Source: Pseudorhodobacter sp. (lineage in GTDB: Bacteria; Pseudomonadota; Alphaproteobacteria; Rhodobacterales; Rhodobacteraceae). Taken from it: a DNA stretch of 13,308 bases. Below the pieces are notes generated by a model. That model did not search any database. It was not told the DNA's origin and saw only the letters and a program-made list of their open reading frames with translations. Both the position numbers and the translations under genes were made by a program. Numbering within the stretch: the first letter of the stretch is position 1; each line of letters starts with the position of its first letter. Positions 6,782-13,308 of this stretch are shown here, piece by piece. The DNA lies in assembly GCA_014378345.1 (NCBI GenBank), contig JACMNW010000047.1:1-13308 (forward strand), in the 5' to 3' direction.

Positions 6782-7792
6782 GTGAGCATATTTTCCAGAT
6801 ACATGCTGCGGCTCGAGCGTAAGCGCTGGCGTATCCGGGCGTTTCGCAAGCGGCGGGAATTGAAGCCCGTCGTCAGCCGGGTTTCGTTGATTTCGCCGGG
6901 TGATATCTTGCTGTTTTCCACCCTTCGCAATGAACGGGTCCGCCTGCCCTACTTGCTGCGCTACTACCGTGATCTGGGCGTTGACCACTTTTTGTTTGTC
7001 GACAATGGCAGCGATGATGGCACGCGTGAATATCTGTCGCGTCAGCCCGATGTTTCGGTTTGGGGAACCAACCATAGCTACAAGCGATCTCGTTTCGGGG
7101 TGGATTGGCTTATGTGGCTGCAAAGCAAATACGGCCATGGGCATTGGACGCTTTGCGTCGATGCGGATGAGTTCTTTGTGTATCCGTTTTGCGATACCCG
7201 GCCAATGCGGGCGTTAACAGATTGGCTTGATGCGTCATCCATCAAGGCATTTTCCGCAATGCTGCTGGATATGTACCCCAAAGGTCCAATAGACGCGCAG
7301 CCTTATGTTGAAGGGCACGATCCATTTGAAATTGCTGCGTATTTTGATTCTGGCAACTACCTTATTTCGCGCAATGGCCTTTATGGCAACCTGTGGATTC
7401 AAGGCGGGCCGCGTGCGCGTACGTTCTTCACAGACAAGCCTGAACGGGCACCAGCATTGAACAAAATCCCCTTGGTGAAATGGGATCGCGACTATGCCTA
7501 TGTTCGGTCGACCCACATGTTACTACCGCGAGGGTTGAATCTGGTTTATGATGATTGGGGCGGTGAAAAAGCGTCTGGATGCCTGCTTCACGCCAAGTTT
7601 CTGGATACGTTTACTGCGAAAGCCTTAGAAGAATTACAACGGCGTCAACACTATGCCGACAGCCATGAATACAAGTCTTACAAATCAGGGATGAACGCGC
7701 ACCCCGATTTGTGGTGCAAGTGGAGCGAGAAATACATCAATTGGCGCCAGCTAGAGATTTTAGGGCTGATGTCAAAAGGCAACTGGGCCTGA
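6782..7792 (+). CDS. GT2-like glycosyltransferase (Glyco_tranf_2_4 type)
   Basis: Putative GT-A transferase of 336 residues. The catalytic domain shows LLFSTLRNERVRLPYLLRYY at 43-62, a FVDNGSDDGTREYL block at 72-85 and a DxD-type metal site in CVDADEFFVYP (125-135). These fit the Pfam group of short GT2 relatives (Glyco_tranf_2_4). The first 33 residues are strongly basic (RLERKRWRIRAFRKRRELK at 10-28), which could hold the protein at the inner membrane face. The start is GTG with AAGGA about ten bases upstream and 19 bases after the previous stop. Family assignment is firm at the fold level; donor and acceptor are unknown. Confidence 0.8.
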   Translation: MSIFSRYMLRLERKRWRIRAFRKRRELKPVVSRVSLISPGDILLFSTLRNERVRLPYLLRYYRDLGVDHFLFVDNGSDDGTREYLSRQPDVSVWGTNHSYKRSRFGVDWLMWLQSKYGHGHWTLCVDADEFFVYPFCDTRPMRALTDWLDASSIKAFSAMLLDMYPKGPIDAQPYVEGHDPFEIAAYFDSGNYLISRNGLYGNLWIQGGPRARTFFTDKPERAPALNKIPLVKWDRDYAYVRSTHMLLPRGLNLVYDDWGGEKASGCLLHAKFLDTFTAKALEELQRRQHYADSHEYKSYKSGMNAHPDLWCKWSEKYINWRQLEILGLMSKGNWA

Positions 7793-7803
7793 AACGAGGG
7801 TAA

Positions 7804-9501
7804 GTGAGCGTCGGTTTCATCATGATGTGCCATACGGCCTTGGACCGCGCTGCACAGGTGGCGCGGCACTGGGCCCGGCATGATTGCCCGGTGGTTATCC
7901 ACGTGGACAGACGGGTAAAGCGGCGCGCCTATGACAAACTGGTCAGTGATCTGGCTGATCTGGACAATGTACAATTCTCGGCGCGTTTTTCGTGCGAGTG
8001 GGGTACCTGGGGGCTGGTGGCTGCCACACAAAGTGCAGCCGAGCTGATGGTGCAACGCTTTTCCGGGGTGGGGCACGTGTTTTTGGCTTCAGGGTCCTGC
8101 CTGCCACTGCGACCTATTGAAGAACTTGTGTCATATCTGGCGGAGCGTTCGCAAACAGATTTCATTGAATCCGTAACAACAGAAGACGTGGGATGGACGA
8201 TTGGTGGCCTTGATATTGAACGCTTTACCCTGCGCTTTCCGTTTTCGTGGCGTAAGCAGCGCAGGTTGTTTGACGGCTACGTGCGCCTGCAACGCCGGAT
8301 TGGATTGCGCCGCCGGATTCCCGCCGGTGTGATACCGCATCTGGGTAGCCAATGGTGGTGCCTGACCCGCAAGACGCTTGCCGCAATCCTGACCAGTCCA
8401 GACCGAGAAGCGCATGATCACTATTTTCGACGGGTCTGGATACCGGACGAATCCTATTTTCAAACCTTGGTACGGCTGTTTTCGTCACGAATCGAAAGCC
8501 GGTCATTGACGTTGTCGAAGTTTGATTTTCAAGGCAAGCCACACGTGTTTTATGACGATCATCTGCAGCTGCTGCGCAGGTCTGACTGCTTTGTTGCCCG
8601 TAAAATCTGGCCTCATGCAGACAAGTTATACCGTGCTTTCCTAACAGGTGATTCAAATGGCCAGCCCATGGCCGAACCGAATGCTGGCAAGATTGACCGG
8701 TTGTTTGCTAAGGCAATCGAACGGCGCACCAAGGGGCGAGGTGGGCTTTACATGCAAAGCCGATTTCCAAAACCGTCGTGGGAAAATGGCAAGACGGCTG
8801 CTGCGTATTCTGTGTTTCAGGGCTTTAACGATCTGTTTGAAGATTTTGACGAATGGTTGGCAAAAGTATCTGGTGCGCGGGTACACGGCCATCTTTTTGC
8901 GCCAGAGCGCGCCGAATTTGCGGACGGGCAGACGGTTTACAGCGGTGGCTTGCCCGACAGTGCCGCCGTACGGGACTATAATGCGAAAAGCTTCCTCACA
9001 AACCTGATCTGGAACACGCGCGGCGAAAGGCAGTGCTTTCAGTTTGGCCCGCGTGATCTACAATCCATCAATCCTTTCATAGCAACTGATCCTAATGCCC
9101 AGATATCGGTGATTTCTGGGGCGTGGGCAGTGCCTTTGTTCTATTCCAGCCAAGATGCGTCTGAAGTGCGAAAGGAAGCCGCAGTGATGCAACGGATTGA
9201 GGTCGAGCATCTGAAACTGTTACGCTCTTCCCCTGTCAAAGCACGGGTGCGCATATGGACCATGGCGGAGTTCATCGATAGCCCGATGGAGCCGTTGCAA
9301 ACGATTGTTGATGAAATCAGCCCCCGCGCCATGCGCCGTTTGGCAGAAGCGCCGCGGATGGCGGACTTGGAGGGCTTTGGTCAGTTTTTACAAAGCTTGC
9401 GGAACCAAGGTATGCAGCCCACGTTGATGGGTGATTTTCCGGTAAGTGACGATGAACGTCGCACGTCAACCCCCCGTGTGCGGCCTTACCTGGTGAAATG
9501 A
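7804..9501 (+). CDS. Branch-type (GT14-like) glycosyltransferase with large C-terminal domain
   Basis: Residues 1-260 resemble the core-2/I-branching beta-1,6-N-acetylglucosaminyltransferase family (Pfam Branch, GT14): GFIMMCH at 4-10, VVIHVDRR at 30-37, HVFLASGSCLPLRP at 91-104 (equivalent of the SGxDxPL motif), GSQWWCLTRKT at 181-191 and IPDESYFQTL at 213-222. Animal members make branched N-acetylglucosamine glycans; bacterial members are mostly uncharacterised, with xylosyl or GlcNAc transfer suggested. Residues of about 290-565 form a second region that I believe matches the roseobacter domain of unknown function DUF5928, but this is from memory. The total length of 565 is much longer than a plain Branch domain. 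The GTG start has GAGGG four bases upstream and lies 11 bases after the previous gene; the sulfotransferase gene follows after 3 bases. Confidence 0.78.
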   Translation: MSVGFIMMCHTALDRAAQVARHWARHDCPVVIHVDRRVKRRAYDKLVSDLADLDNVQFSARFSCEWGTWGLVAATQSAAELMVQRFSGVGHVFLASGSCLPLRPIEELVSYLAERSQTDFIESVTTEDVGWTIGGLDIERFTLRFPFSWRKQRRLFDGYVRLQRRIGLRRRIPAGVIPHLGSQWWCLTRKTLAAILTSPDREAHDHYFRRVWIPDESYFQTLVRLFSSRIESRSLTLSKFDFQGKPHVFYDDHLQLLRRSDCFVARKIWPHADKLYRAFLTGDSNGQPMAEPNAGKIDRLFAKAIERRTKGRGGLYMQSRFPKPSWENGKTAAAYSVFQGFNDLFEDFDEWLAKVSGARVHGHLFAPERAEFADGQTVYSGGLPDSAAVRDYNAKSFLTNLIWNTRGERQCFQFGPRDLQSINPFIATDPNAQISVISGAWAVPLFYSSQDASEVRKEAAVMQRIEVEHLKLLRSSPVKARVRIWTMAEFIDSPMEPLQTIVDEISPRAMRRLAEAPRMADLEGFGQFLQSLRNQGMQPTLMGDFPVSDDERRTSTPRVRPYLVK

Positions 9502-9504
9502 AGC

Positions 9505-10908
9505 ATGGCAAAAGCGCGGTTCAATAGTTTTGTCTTGCTGGCCGGAATGCGGACTGGTTCAAACTTTCTGGAAGCAAATCTGAACGCAATGCCCGGCGTG
9601 ACCTGCAATGGCGAAGTGTTCAACCCGGCTTTTATCGGCAAAAAAGATCAGCTTGAGATGCTTGGCGTTTCACTTCCTGCGCGCGAGGCGGACCCGTTGG
9701 CGTTGCTGCGCAAGCTGCGCGATGGTACGCCGGGTCTTTCAGGATTTCGGTTTTTTCATGATCACGACCCGCGTGTTTTGGCGGAAGTGTTGGCGGATAC
9801 CAGTTGCGCCAAGGTTATTCTAACGCGTAACCCGTTGGAAAGTTATGTCTCTTTGCGGATTGCGCGGGAAACCGGGCAGTGGAAGTTGGGCGATGGTAAA
9901 GCGCTGAAAAGTGCAAAGGTAAAGTTTGAACCGCGTGGATTTGAAATGCATCTTGATCAAGTGCAGGCTTTTCTGGGTGTCATTACCGGTGCCTTGCAGC
10001 GGTCTGGCCAAGCGGCGTTTCAGTTGGATTATACCGATTTGCAGGACGTTTCGGTGCTGAACGGTTTGGCCCGTTATCTTGGGGTTGACGCAGAATTGAC
10101 CGCGTCTGATGGCGCGTTAAAAAAGCAAAATCCCGCCAGTCTGTTTGAAAAGGTCACGAACCCGGCAGAAATGGAGGCGGCTTTGGCGCGGCTTGATCCG
10201 TTCGCGCCCGGCCAGACTGCATCGTTCGAGGCGCGTCGCAGCCCCGGTATACCGTTGTTTATTGCGGCCGATGCGGCAGGGCTTTTGTATATGCCGATGC
10301 GCGGCGGATCTGATGCAGCACTGTCATCCTGGCTTGCAGGCTTTGGCAGTGTGACGGGTGATTTTAGTCAAAAATCCTTGCGTCAGTGGAAGCGGGGCCG
10401 ACCCGGGCATCGCAGTTTTACCGTGCTTCGTCATCCGCTGGATCGGGGCTATGCGGCTTTTGAGGCGCGGGTAATTTCAGGTGACATGCCCGAACTGCGC
10501 GGCTTGCTTTCACGGAGTTATAAGGTGGATCTGCCGCAAGTAGGCATGGAGTTTGCCGATAAAGATGCACACCGCGCGGCATTTATGGGATTCTTGCGGT
10601 TTCTAAAGCTAAATCTTGGTGGCCAAACCGGCTTTCGGGTAGATGTGCATTGGGCATCGCAAACCGCGGTTTTGCAGGGGTTTGCACAGTTTCAGGGCCC
10701 GGACCATGTGTTGCGTGAAGATCGTTTGGCTGAAGGGCTGGCATATCTGGCAGCCGAGGTGGGGGTTGATTGCCCCCCTGTGCAATGCACAGCATTGACG
10801 GCACTTGCGCCGTTATACAACGCTGATGTTGAAGCTGCCGCGCGCGACGCGTACACCCGAGATTATATGGGCTTTGGGTTTAGCGATTGGCCCGGTTACG
10901 CGGCTTGA
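9505..10908 (+). CDS. Putative two-domain sulfotransferase
   Basis: A 467-residue protein with two sulfotransferase-like halves. The N-terminal half has a 5'-phosphosulfate loop, GMRTGSNFLEANL at 14-26, and a 3'-phosphate motif, VILTRNPLESYVSL at 104-117, as in NodH/Stf0-type enzymes. The C-terminal half resembles the carbohydrate sulfotransferase family Sulfotransfer_2: MPMRGGSDAALSSWL at 263-277, TVLRHPLDRGYAAF at 306-319, VHWASQ at 381-386 and a C-terminal YTRDYMGFGF at 450-459. Such enzymes move sulfate from PAPS to a sugar hydroxyl. In the second half the usual lysine of the 5' loop appears to be Arg, so its activity is uncertain. Related roseobacter proteins are often labelled nodulation protein NodH; no nodulation role is implied. 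It is the last gene of the plus-strand group and overlaps ptsN tail to tail by 13 bases. The ATG start has only a weak ribosome-binding site. Confidence 0.78.
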   Translation: MAKARFNSFVLLAGMRTGSNFLEANLNAMPGVTCNGEVFNPAFIGKKDQLEMLGVSLPAREADPLALLRKLRDGTPGLSGFRFFHDHDPRVLAEVLADTSCAKVILTRNPLESYVSLRIARETGQWKLGDGKALKSAKVKFEPRGFEMHLDQVQAFLGVITGALQRSGQAAFQLDYTDLQDVSVLNGLARYLGVDAELTASDGALKKQNPASLFEKVTNPAEMEAALARLDPFAPGQTASFEARRSPGIPLFIAADAAGLLYMPMRGGSDAALSSWLAGFGSVTGDFSQKSLRQWKRGRPGHRSFTVLRHPLDRGYAAFEARVISGDMPELRGLLSRSYKVDLPQVGMEFADKDAHRAAFMGFLRFLKLNLGGQTGFRVDVHWASQTAVLQGFAQFQGPDHVLREDRLAEGLAYLAAEVGVDCPPVQCTALTALAPLYNADVEAAARDAYTRDYMGFGFSDWPGYAA

Positions 10909-11360
10909 ATGGCGCGTGTTTCGGTAAGAATGGCATGTAGTTTACTGGCATCGGTATTCGCCCGCAGCTTGGCGCACATGCCAGGGTCCCGCATGGTGCG
11001 GGAAATCAACGCCAGGGCCTTTAAGTGGTCAACCCCGGAATCTTTGGGCGCGAAGAGGGCAAATATAAGATCAACAGGCTGCCGATCAACGGAATCATAA
11101 TCCAGTGGCCGTTCAAGCCGCAGGAAAATGGCCTGGATATGGGTGATGTCTTCAAGCCGAGCGTGGGGCAACGCGATGCCATGCCCCACACCGGTCGCAC
11201 CAAGGCTTTCACGTTCTTGCAAGCCATCAATGGCCGTGGCGGCGTTCAGACCGTAAGCTTGGGCAGCCAGTTCGCCAAGTTCCTGAAAGAGGCGCTTTTT
11301 GCTAGCCAGCTGGGCCACAACCCGAACGGCACCGGGCATCAACAGTTTTGCAAGTTCCAT
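10896..11360 (-). CDS. ptsN: Nitrogen-regulatory PTS protein EIIA(Ntr), PtsN
   Basis: Cytoplasmic EIIA(Ntr) of the regulatory phosphotransferase relay (PtsP-PtsO-PtsN), which links nitrogen and carbon status to potassium uptake and other targets rather than to sugar transport. It has 154 residues, the usual length. The phosphorylated histidine is H66 in GHGIALPHARL (59-69), and the domain continues with PVDLIFALFAPKD and HLKALALISR, both typical. It begins at the ATG at 11360, 38 bases after hpf, in the usual lpt-hpf-ptsN order. Its stop codon lies inside the end of the converging sulfotransferase gene. Identity is sure. Confidence 0.95.
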   Translation of the reverse strand: MELAKLLMPGAVRVVAQLASKKRLFQELGELAAQAYGLNAATAIDGLQERESLGATGVGHGIALPHARLEDITHIQAIFLRLERPLDYDSVDRQPVDLIFALFAPKDSGVDHLKALALISRTMRDPGMCAKLRANTDASKLHAILTETRAIQAA

Positions 11361-11398
11361 AAACGTCGCTTTACCCTGGCACCACCTAAGCGGGCGCG

Positions 11399-11983
11399 TT
11401 ACTTGGCGTTTCTAGGGTCTATCCAACCGATATTCCCATCGTCGCGCCGATAGACAACATTCACGCCACCATGGCCTTCGTTACGAAATACCAACATGCG
11501 GTGCCCCGTCAGTTCCAACTGCATCACGGCTTCGCCAACGGTGACAGATGGAATTTTGGTTTCCATCTCGGCGATGACGATCGGCTGCAATGTATCGGGT
11601 TCTGCATCCTCATGATCTTCACGATCATTCGATGCAGCGAGGATATAGCTGGAGCCGCCATCAAATTCAACCGGCTGTGCGCGGTCTTTGTGATGATTGC
11701 GCAAGCGGCGCTTATAACGGCGCAGCTGTTTGTCCATCTTTTCGCGGCAGGATTCGAAGGCGGCGTATATTTCGGTAGCGTGGCCCTTGGCTTGGGCGTT
11801 CAGGCCAGTGGATAGGTGCAGCGTCGTCTCGCAGGTAAATTCATGCGCCACGCGGGAAAAGAAAACGACCACTTCGGTGGGGCGCTGGGCGTATTTATCA
11901 ACAACCTCGCCCAGTTCGGCCTTTACATGGGTTTGCAGGGCCTCGCCGATGTCGATTTGTTTGCCACTGATCTGGTAGCGCAT
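11399..11983 (-). CDS. hpf: Ribosome hibernation promoting factor, long form (HPF/RaiA family)
   Basis: Binds the 30S decoding centre of idle ribosomes; long-form HPF also joins them into 100S dimers in stationary phase. The 194 residues comprise an N-terminal S30AE domain (1-100: MRYQISGKQIDIGEAL, then VVVFFSRVAHEFTCETTLHL), an acidic linker (about 105-135, with DREDHEDAEPD) and the C-terminal dimerisation domain (about 136-190: TVGEAVMQLELTGHRMLVFR, then VNVVYRRDDGNIGWIDP). The frame continues up to 12046, but the ATG at 11983 has an ideal GAAGGAG ribosome-binding site and begins as the family does. It sits between lptB and ptsN. A candidate promoter lies about 190 bases upstream. Confidence 0.95.
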   Translation of the reverse strand: MRYQISGKQIDIGEALQTHVKAELGEVVDKYAQRPTEVVVFFSRVAHEFTCETTLHLSTGLNAQAKGHATEIYAAFESCREKMDKQLRRYKRRLRNHHKDRAQPVEFDGGSSYILAASNDREDHEDAEPDTLQPIVIAEMETKIPSVTVGEAVMQLELTGHRMLVFRNEGHGGVNVVYRRDDGNIGWIDPRNAK

Positions 11984-12143
11984 GATGTCTCCTTCGCGCA
12001 GATGGCAAAGACCCTGCTGCGAAATGCGCAGGGGCCTGCCATGCAAGTATTTCCATTGAATTTGATGCGTGGGAGCAGGGGCGGTGGCTTGCGCCTGCCG
12101 CTGGTGGTGTTTTGGTGCTGGTGAACGTTACACGCATCACGGG

Positions 12144-12174
12144 TATTTGGCGACACGCGGGGGGCACTTGTCAA
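12144..12174 (-). promoter_or_regulatory. Candidate promoter for hpf-ptsN
   Basis: The 236-base gap 11984-12219 is long enough to hold an independent promoter. On the minus strand it contains a perfect TTGACA (12174-12169); the best -10 partner, CAAATA (12149-12144), is weak and the 19-base spacer is long. A GC-rich five-base-pair inverted repeat (12201-12218) directly follows the lptB stop but lacks a T-run, so termination there is doubtful. No gene is seen in the gap. Confidence 0.33.
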
Positions 12175-12219
12175 CAGCTTCGTCATGGGGGTATTACGTT
12201 GCGCGCAGGTTTCCGCGCC

Positions 12220-12978
12220 TTAGTTAATTCGGAAGTTCTGCCCCAGATATACGCGGCGGACGGTTTCGTCGCGCACAACCTCATCCGTCGTGCCGCTCAT
12301 CAAAACTTTGCCGTCATGCAGGATATAGGCGCGGTCGACGATATCCAGCGTTTCGCGCACGTTGTGATCGGTGATCAGCACGCCGATGCCGCGACTTTTC
12401 AGATCATGCACCAGATGGCGAATTTCGCCCACGGCGATGGGGTCAACACCCGCGAAGGGTTCATCCAGCAGCAGATATTTAGGGTCGGCGGCCAGACAGC
12501 GGGCAATTTCAACGCGGCGGCGTTCACCGCCCGATAGAGCAAGTGCCGGGGCCTGGCGCAGATGGGTAATGGAAAATTCGGATAGCAATTCCTCTAGCCG
12601 TTCGCGGCGTTTGTGCCTGTCTGAAACTGCGATTTCCAACACAGACAGGATGTTATCTTCCACCGACAGGCCACGGAAAATAGACACTTCCTGCGGCAGA
12701 TAGCCGATGCCCAGCCGTGCGCGTCGATACATCGGCAGTGACGTTACATCACGGCCATCGATGATCACTTGCCCGCCTTCCGGCGTTACCAAGCCAGCGA
12801 TGGAGTAAAAGCAGGTGGTTTTTCCAGATCCGTTCGGGCCAAGCAGGGCCACCACCTCACCCCGGTTCAGGTCAATCGACACATCGCGAATGACGGGGCG
12901 GCGTTTGTAGCTTTTGCGCAGGTTGCGGATGTGCAGCCCAGCGTCGCCATGGGTAACTGTCAGCTCTGGCGCGGTCAT
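12220..12978 (-). CDS. lptB: LPS export ABC transporter ATPase LptB
   Basis: Cytoplasmic ATPase of the LptB2FGC complex that extracts lipopolysaccharide from the inner membrane and drives it along the Lpt bridge to the outer membrane. The 252 residues contain all expected elements: Walker A GPNGSGKTT (47-55), the Q-loop Q96 in YLPQ, the signature LSGGE (148-152), Walker B LLLDEP (169-174) and the H-loop H205 in ITDHNVRET. The EVSIFRGLSVEDNI stretch at 97-110 is typical of LptB. Its ATG overlaps the lptA stop by four bases (ATGA), so the two are translated together. Its stop is 236 bases before hpf, without the rpoN gene found here in many proteobacteria. Identity is sure. Confidence 0.97.
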   Translation of the reverse strand: MTAPELTVTHGDAGLHIRNLRKSYKRRPVIRDVSIDLNRGEVVALLGPNGSGKTTCFYSIAGLVTPEGGQVIIDGRDVTSLPMYRRARLGIGYLPQEVSIFRGLSVEDNILSVLEIAVSDRHKRRERLEELLSEFSITHLRQAPALALSGGERRRVEIARCLAADPKYLLLDEPFAGVDPIAVGEIRHLVHDLKSRGIGVLITDHNVRETLDIVDRAYILHDGKVLMSGTTDEVVRDETVRRVYLGQNFRIN

Positions 12979-13308
12979 TTCTTCACACCCGGCGAGAATA
13001 CGGTTTGCACCCGCCCCTCCATCACGCCCGTGCCGTCTTTCAGGTTGATCACCAGTTTTTGCCCGGAAATGGCGTTGGCACCTTGGGTTAGCAGCACATC
13101 GCCCGTCATCACCACATTGCCGGTGTCTATGGTATAGACCGCGTCTTTCGCTTCGGCCGCGTCACCTGTGTTGATCAAGGTCACGCCGCCCGTTGCATGC
13201 AATGTTTTTATGCCACCGCCATCGGGCAGATATTCGACCTGCACTTCACCAGCCGTAAGCCGCATTCCGCCCTGCGCCACCACGACATTGCCGGTAAATT
13301 TGGCCGAC
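12975..13308 (-). CDS. lptA: LPS transport periplasmic protein LptA, C-terminal part, runs off right edge
   Basis: Periplasmic bridge protein that carries LPS between LptC and LptD. About 111 C-terminal residues are present, open to the right edge, ending in FSPGVKK. They show the repeating beta-strand pattern of the OstA/LptA jelly-roll: FTGNVVVAQGGMRLTAGEVQ, ATGGVTLINTGDAAEAKDAV, DTGNVVMTGDVLLTQGANAI and ISGQKLVINLKDGTGVMEG, with Gly/Asp turns. Signal peptide and N-terminal strands are outside the window. Position directly before lptB, with a four-base overlap, supports the call. Confidence 0.9.
   Translation of the reverse strand, partial: SAKFTGNVVVAQGGMRLTAGEVQVEYLPDGGGIKTLHATGGVTLINTGDAAEAKDAVYTIDTGNVVMTGDVLLTQGANAISGQKLVINLKDGTGVMEGRVQTVFSPGVKK

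Noticed and set aside
11025..11453. Plus-strand open frame opposite ptsN
   Set aside because: Antisense of a firm ptsN call with no family likeness.
11984..12046. 21-residue N-terminal extension of hpf
   Set aside because: The ATG at 11983 has a much better ribosome-binding site and matches the family N-terminus.
1..13308. CRISPR arrays, tRNAs, rRNAs, insertion sequences or phage genes
   Set aside because: Looked for repeats with regular spacing, transposase motifs and tRNA-like segments; none seen, and coding density is normal throughout.

Overview
The window is chromosomal DNA from an alphaproteobacterium, most likely a member of the Rhodobacterales (Roseobacter group). The basis is the lptA-lptB-hpf-ptsN gene order with no rpoN in it, a dnaK promoter that matches the alphaproteobacterial heat-shock consensus, frequent GTG starts, and a set of surface-glycan glycosyltransferases of kinds I associate with roseobacters. 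These assignments come from reading motifs; no database search was run. I see no tRNA, rRNA, CRISPR array, insertion sequence or phage gene.

Layout from left to right. (1) 1-495, minus strand: the N-terminal 165 residues of DnaK, running off the left edge, with a leader and heat-shock promoter at 496-640. (2) 712-1530, minus strand: one inner-membrane permease of the capsule-export ABC-2 type (KpsM/Wzm-like), without its ATPase. (3) 1664-4484, plus strand: a tightly packed unit of cysQ, a divergent kdsB-like gene and a GT-A glycosyltransferase, starting from an intergenic region shared with the permease. (4) 4642-10908, plus strand: galU, a GT-B glycosyltransferase, a GT2-like transferase, a Branch/GT14-like transferase with a large extra C-terminal domain, and a protein with two sulfotransferase-like halves. 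Gaps between these genes are 0-19 bases. (5) 10896-13308, minus strand: ptsN, hpf (long form), lptB and the 3' part of lptA, read towards the sulfotransferase gene and overlapping its 3' end.

The central 10 kb reads as a surface-polysaccharide locus. GalU supplies UDP-glucose and the KdsB-like enzyme would activate Kdo or a related acidic sugar. Four glycosyltransferases could build or branch a glycan, the sulfotransferase could add sulfate from PAPS, and CysQ would remove the PAP by-product. The permease suggests export across the inner membrane. The working hypothesis is a sulfated, Kdo-linked capsule or LPS-like glycan. The structure of the product and the partner export genes cannot be read from this window. 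The lpt genes at the right edge serve LPS transport and are housekeeping.
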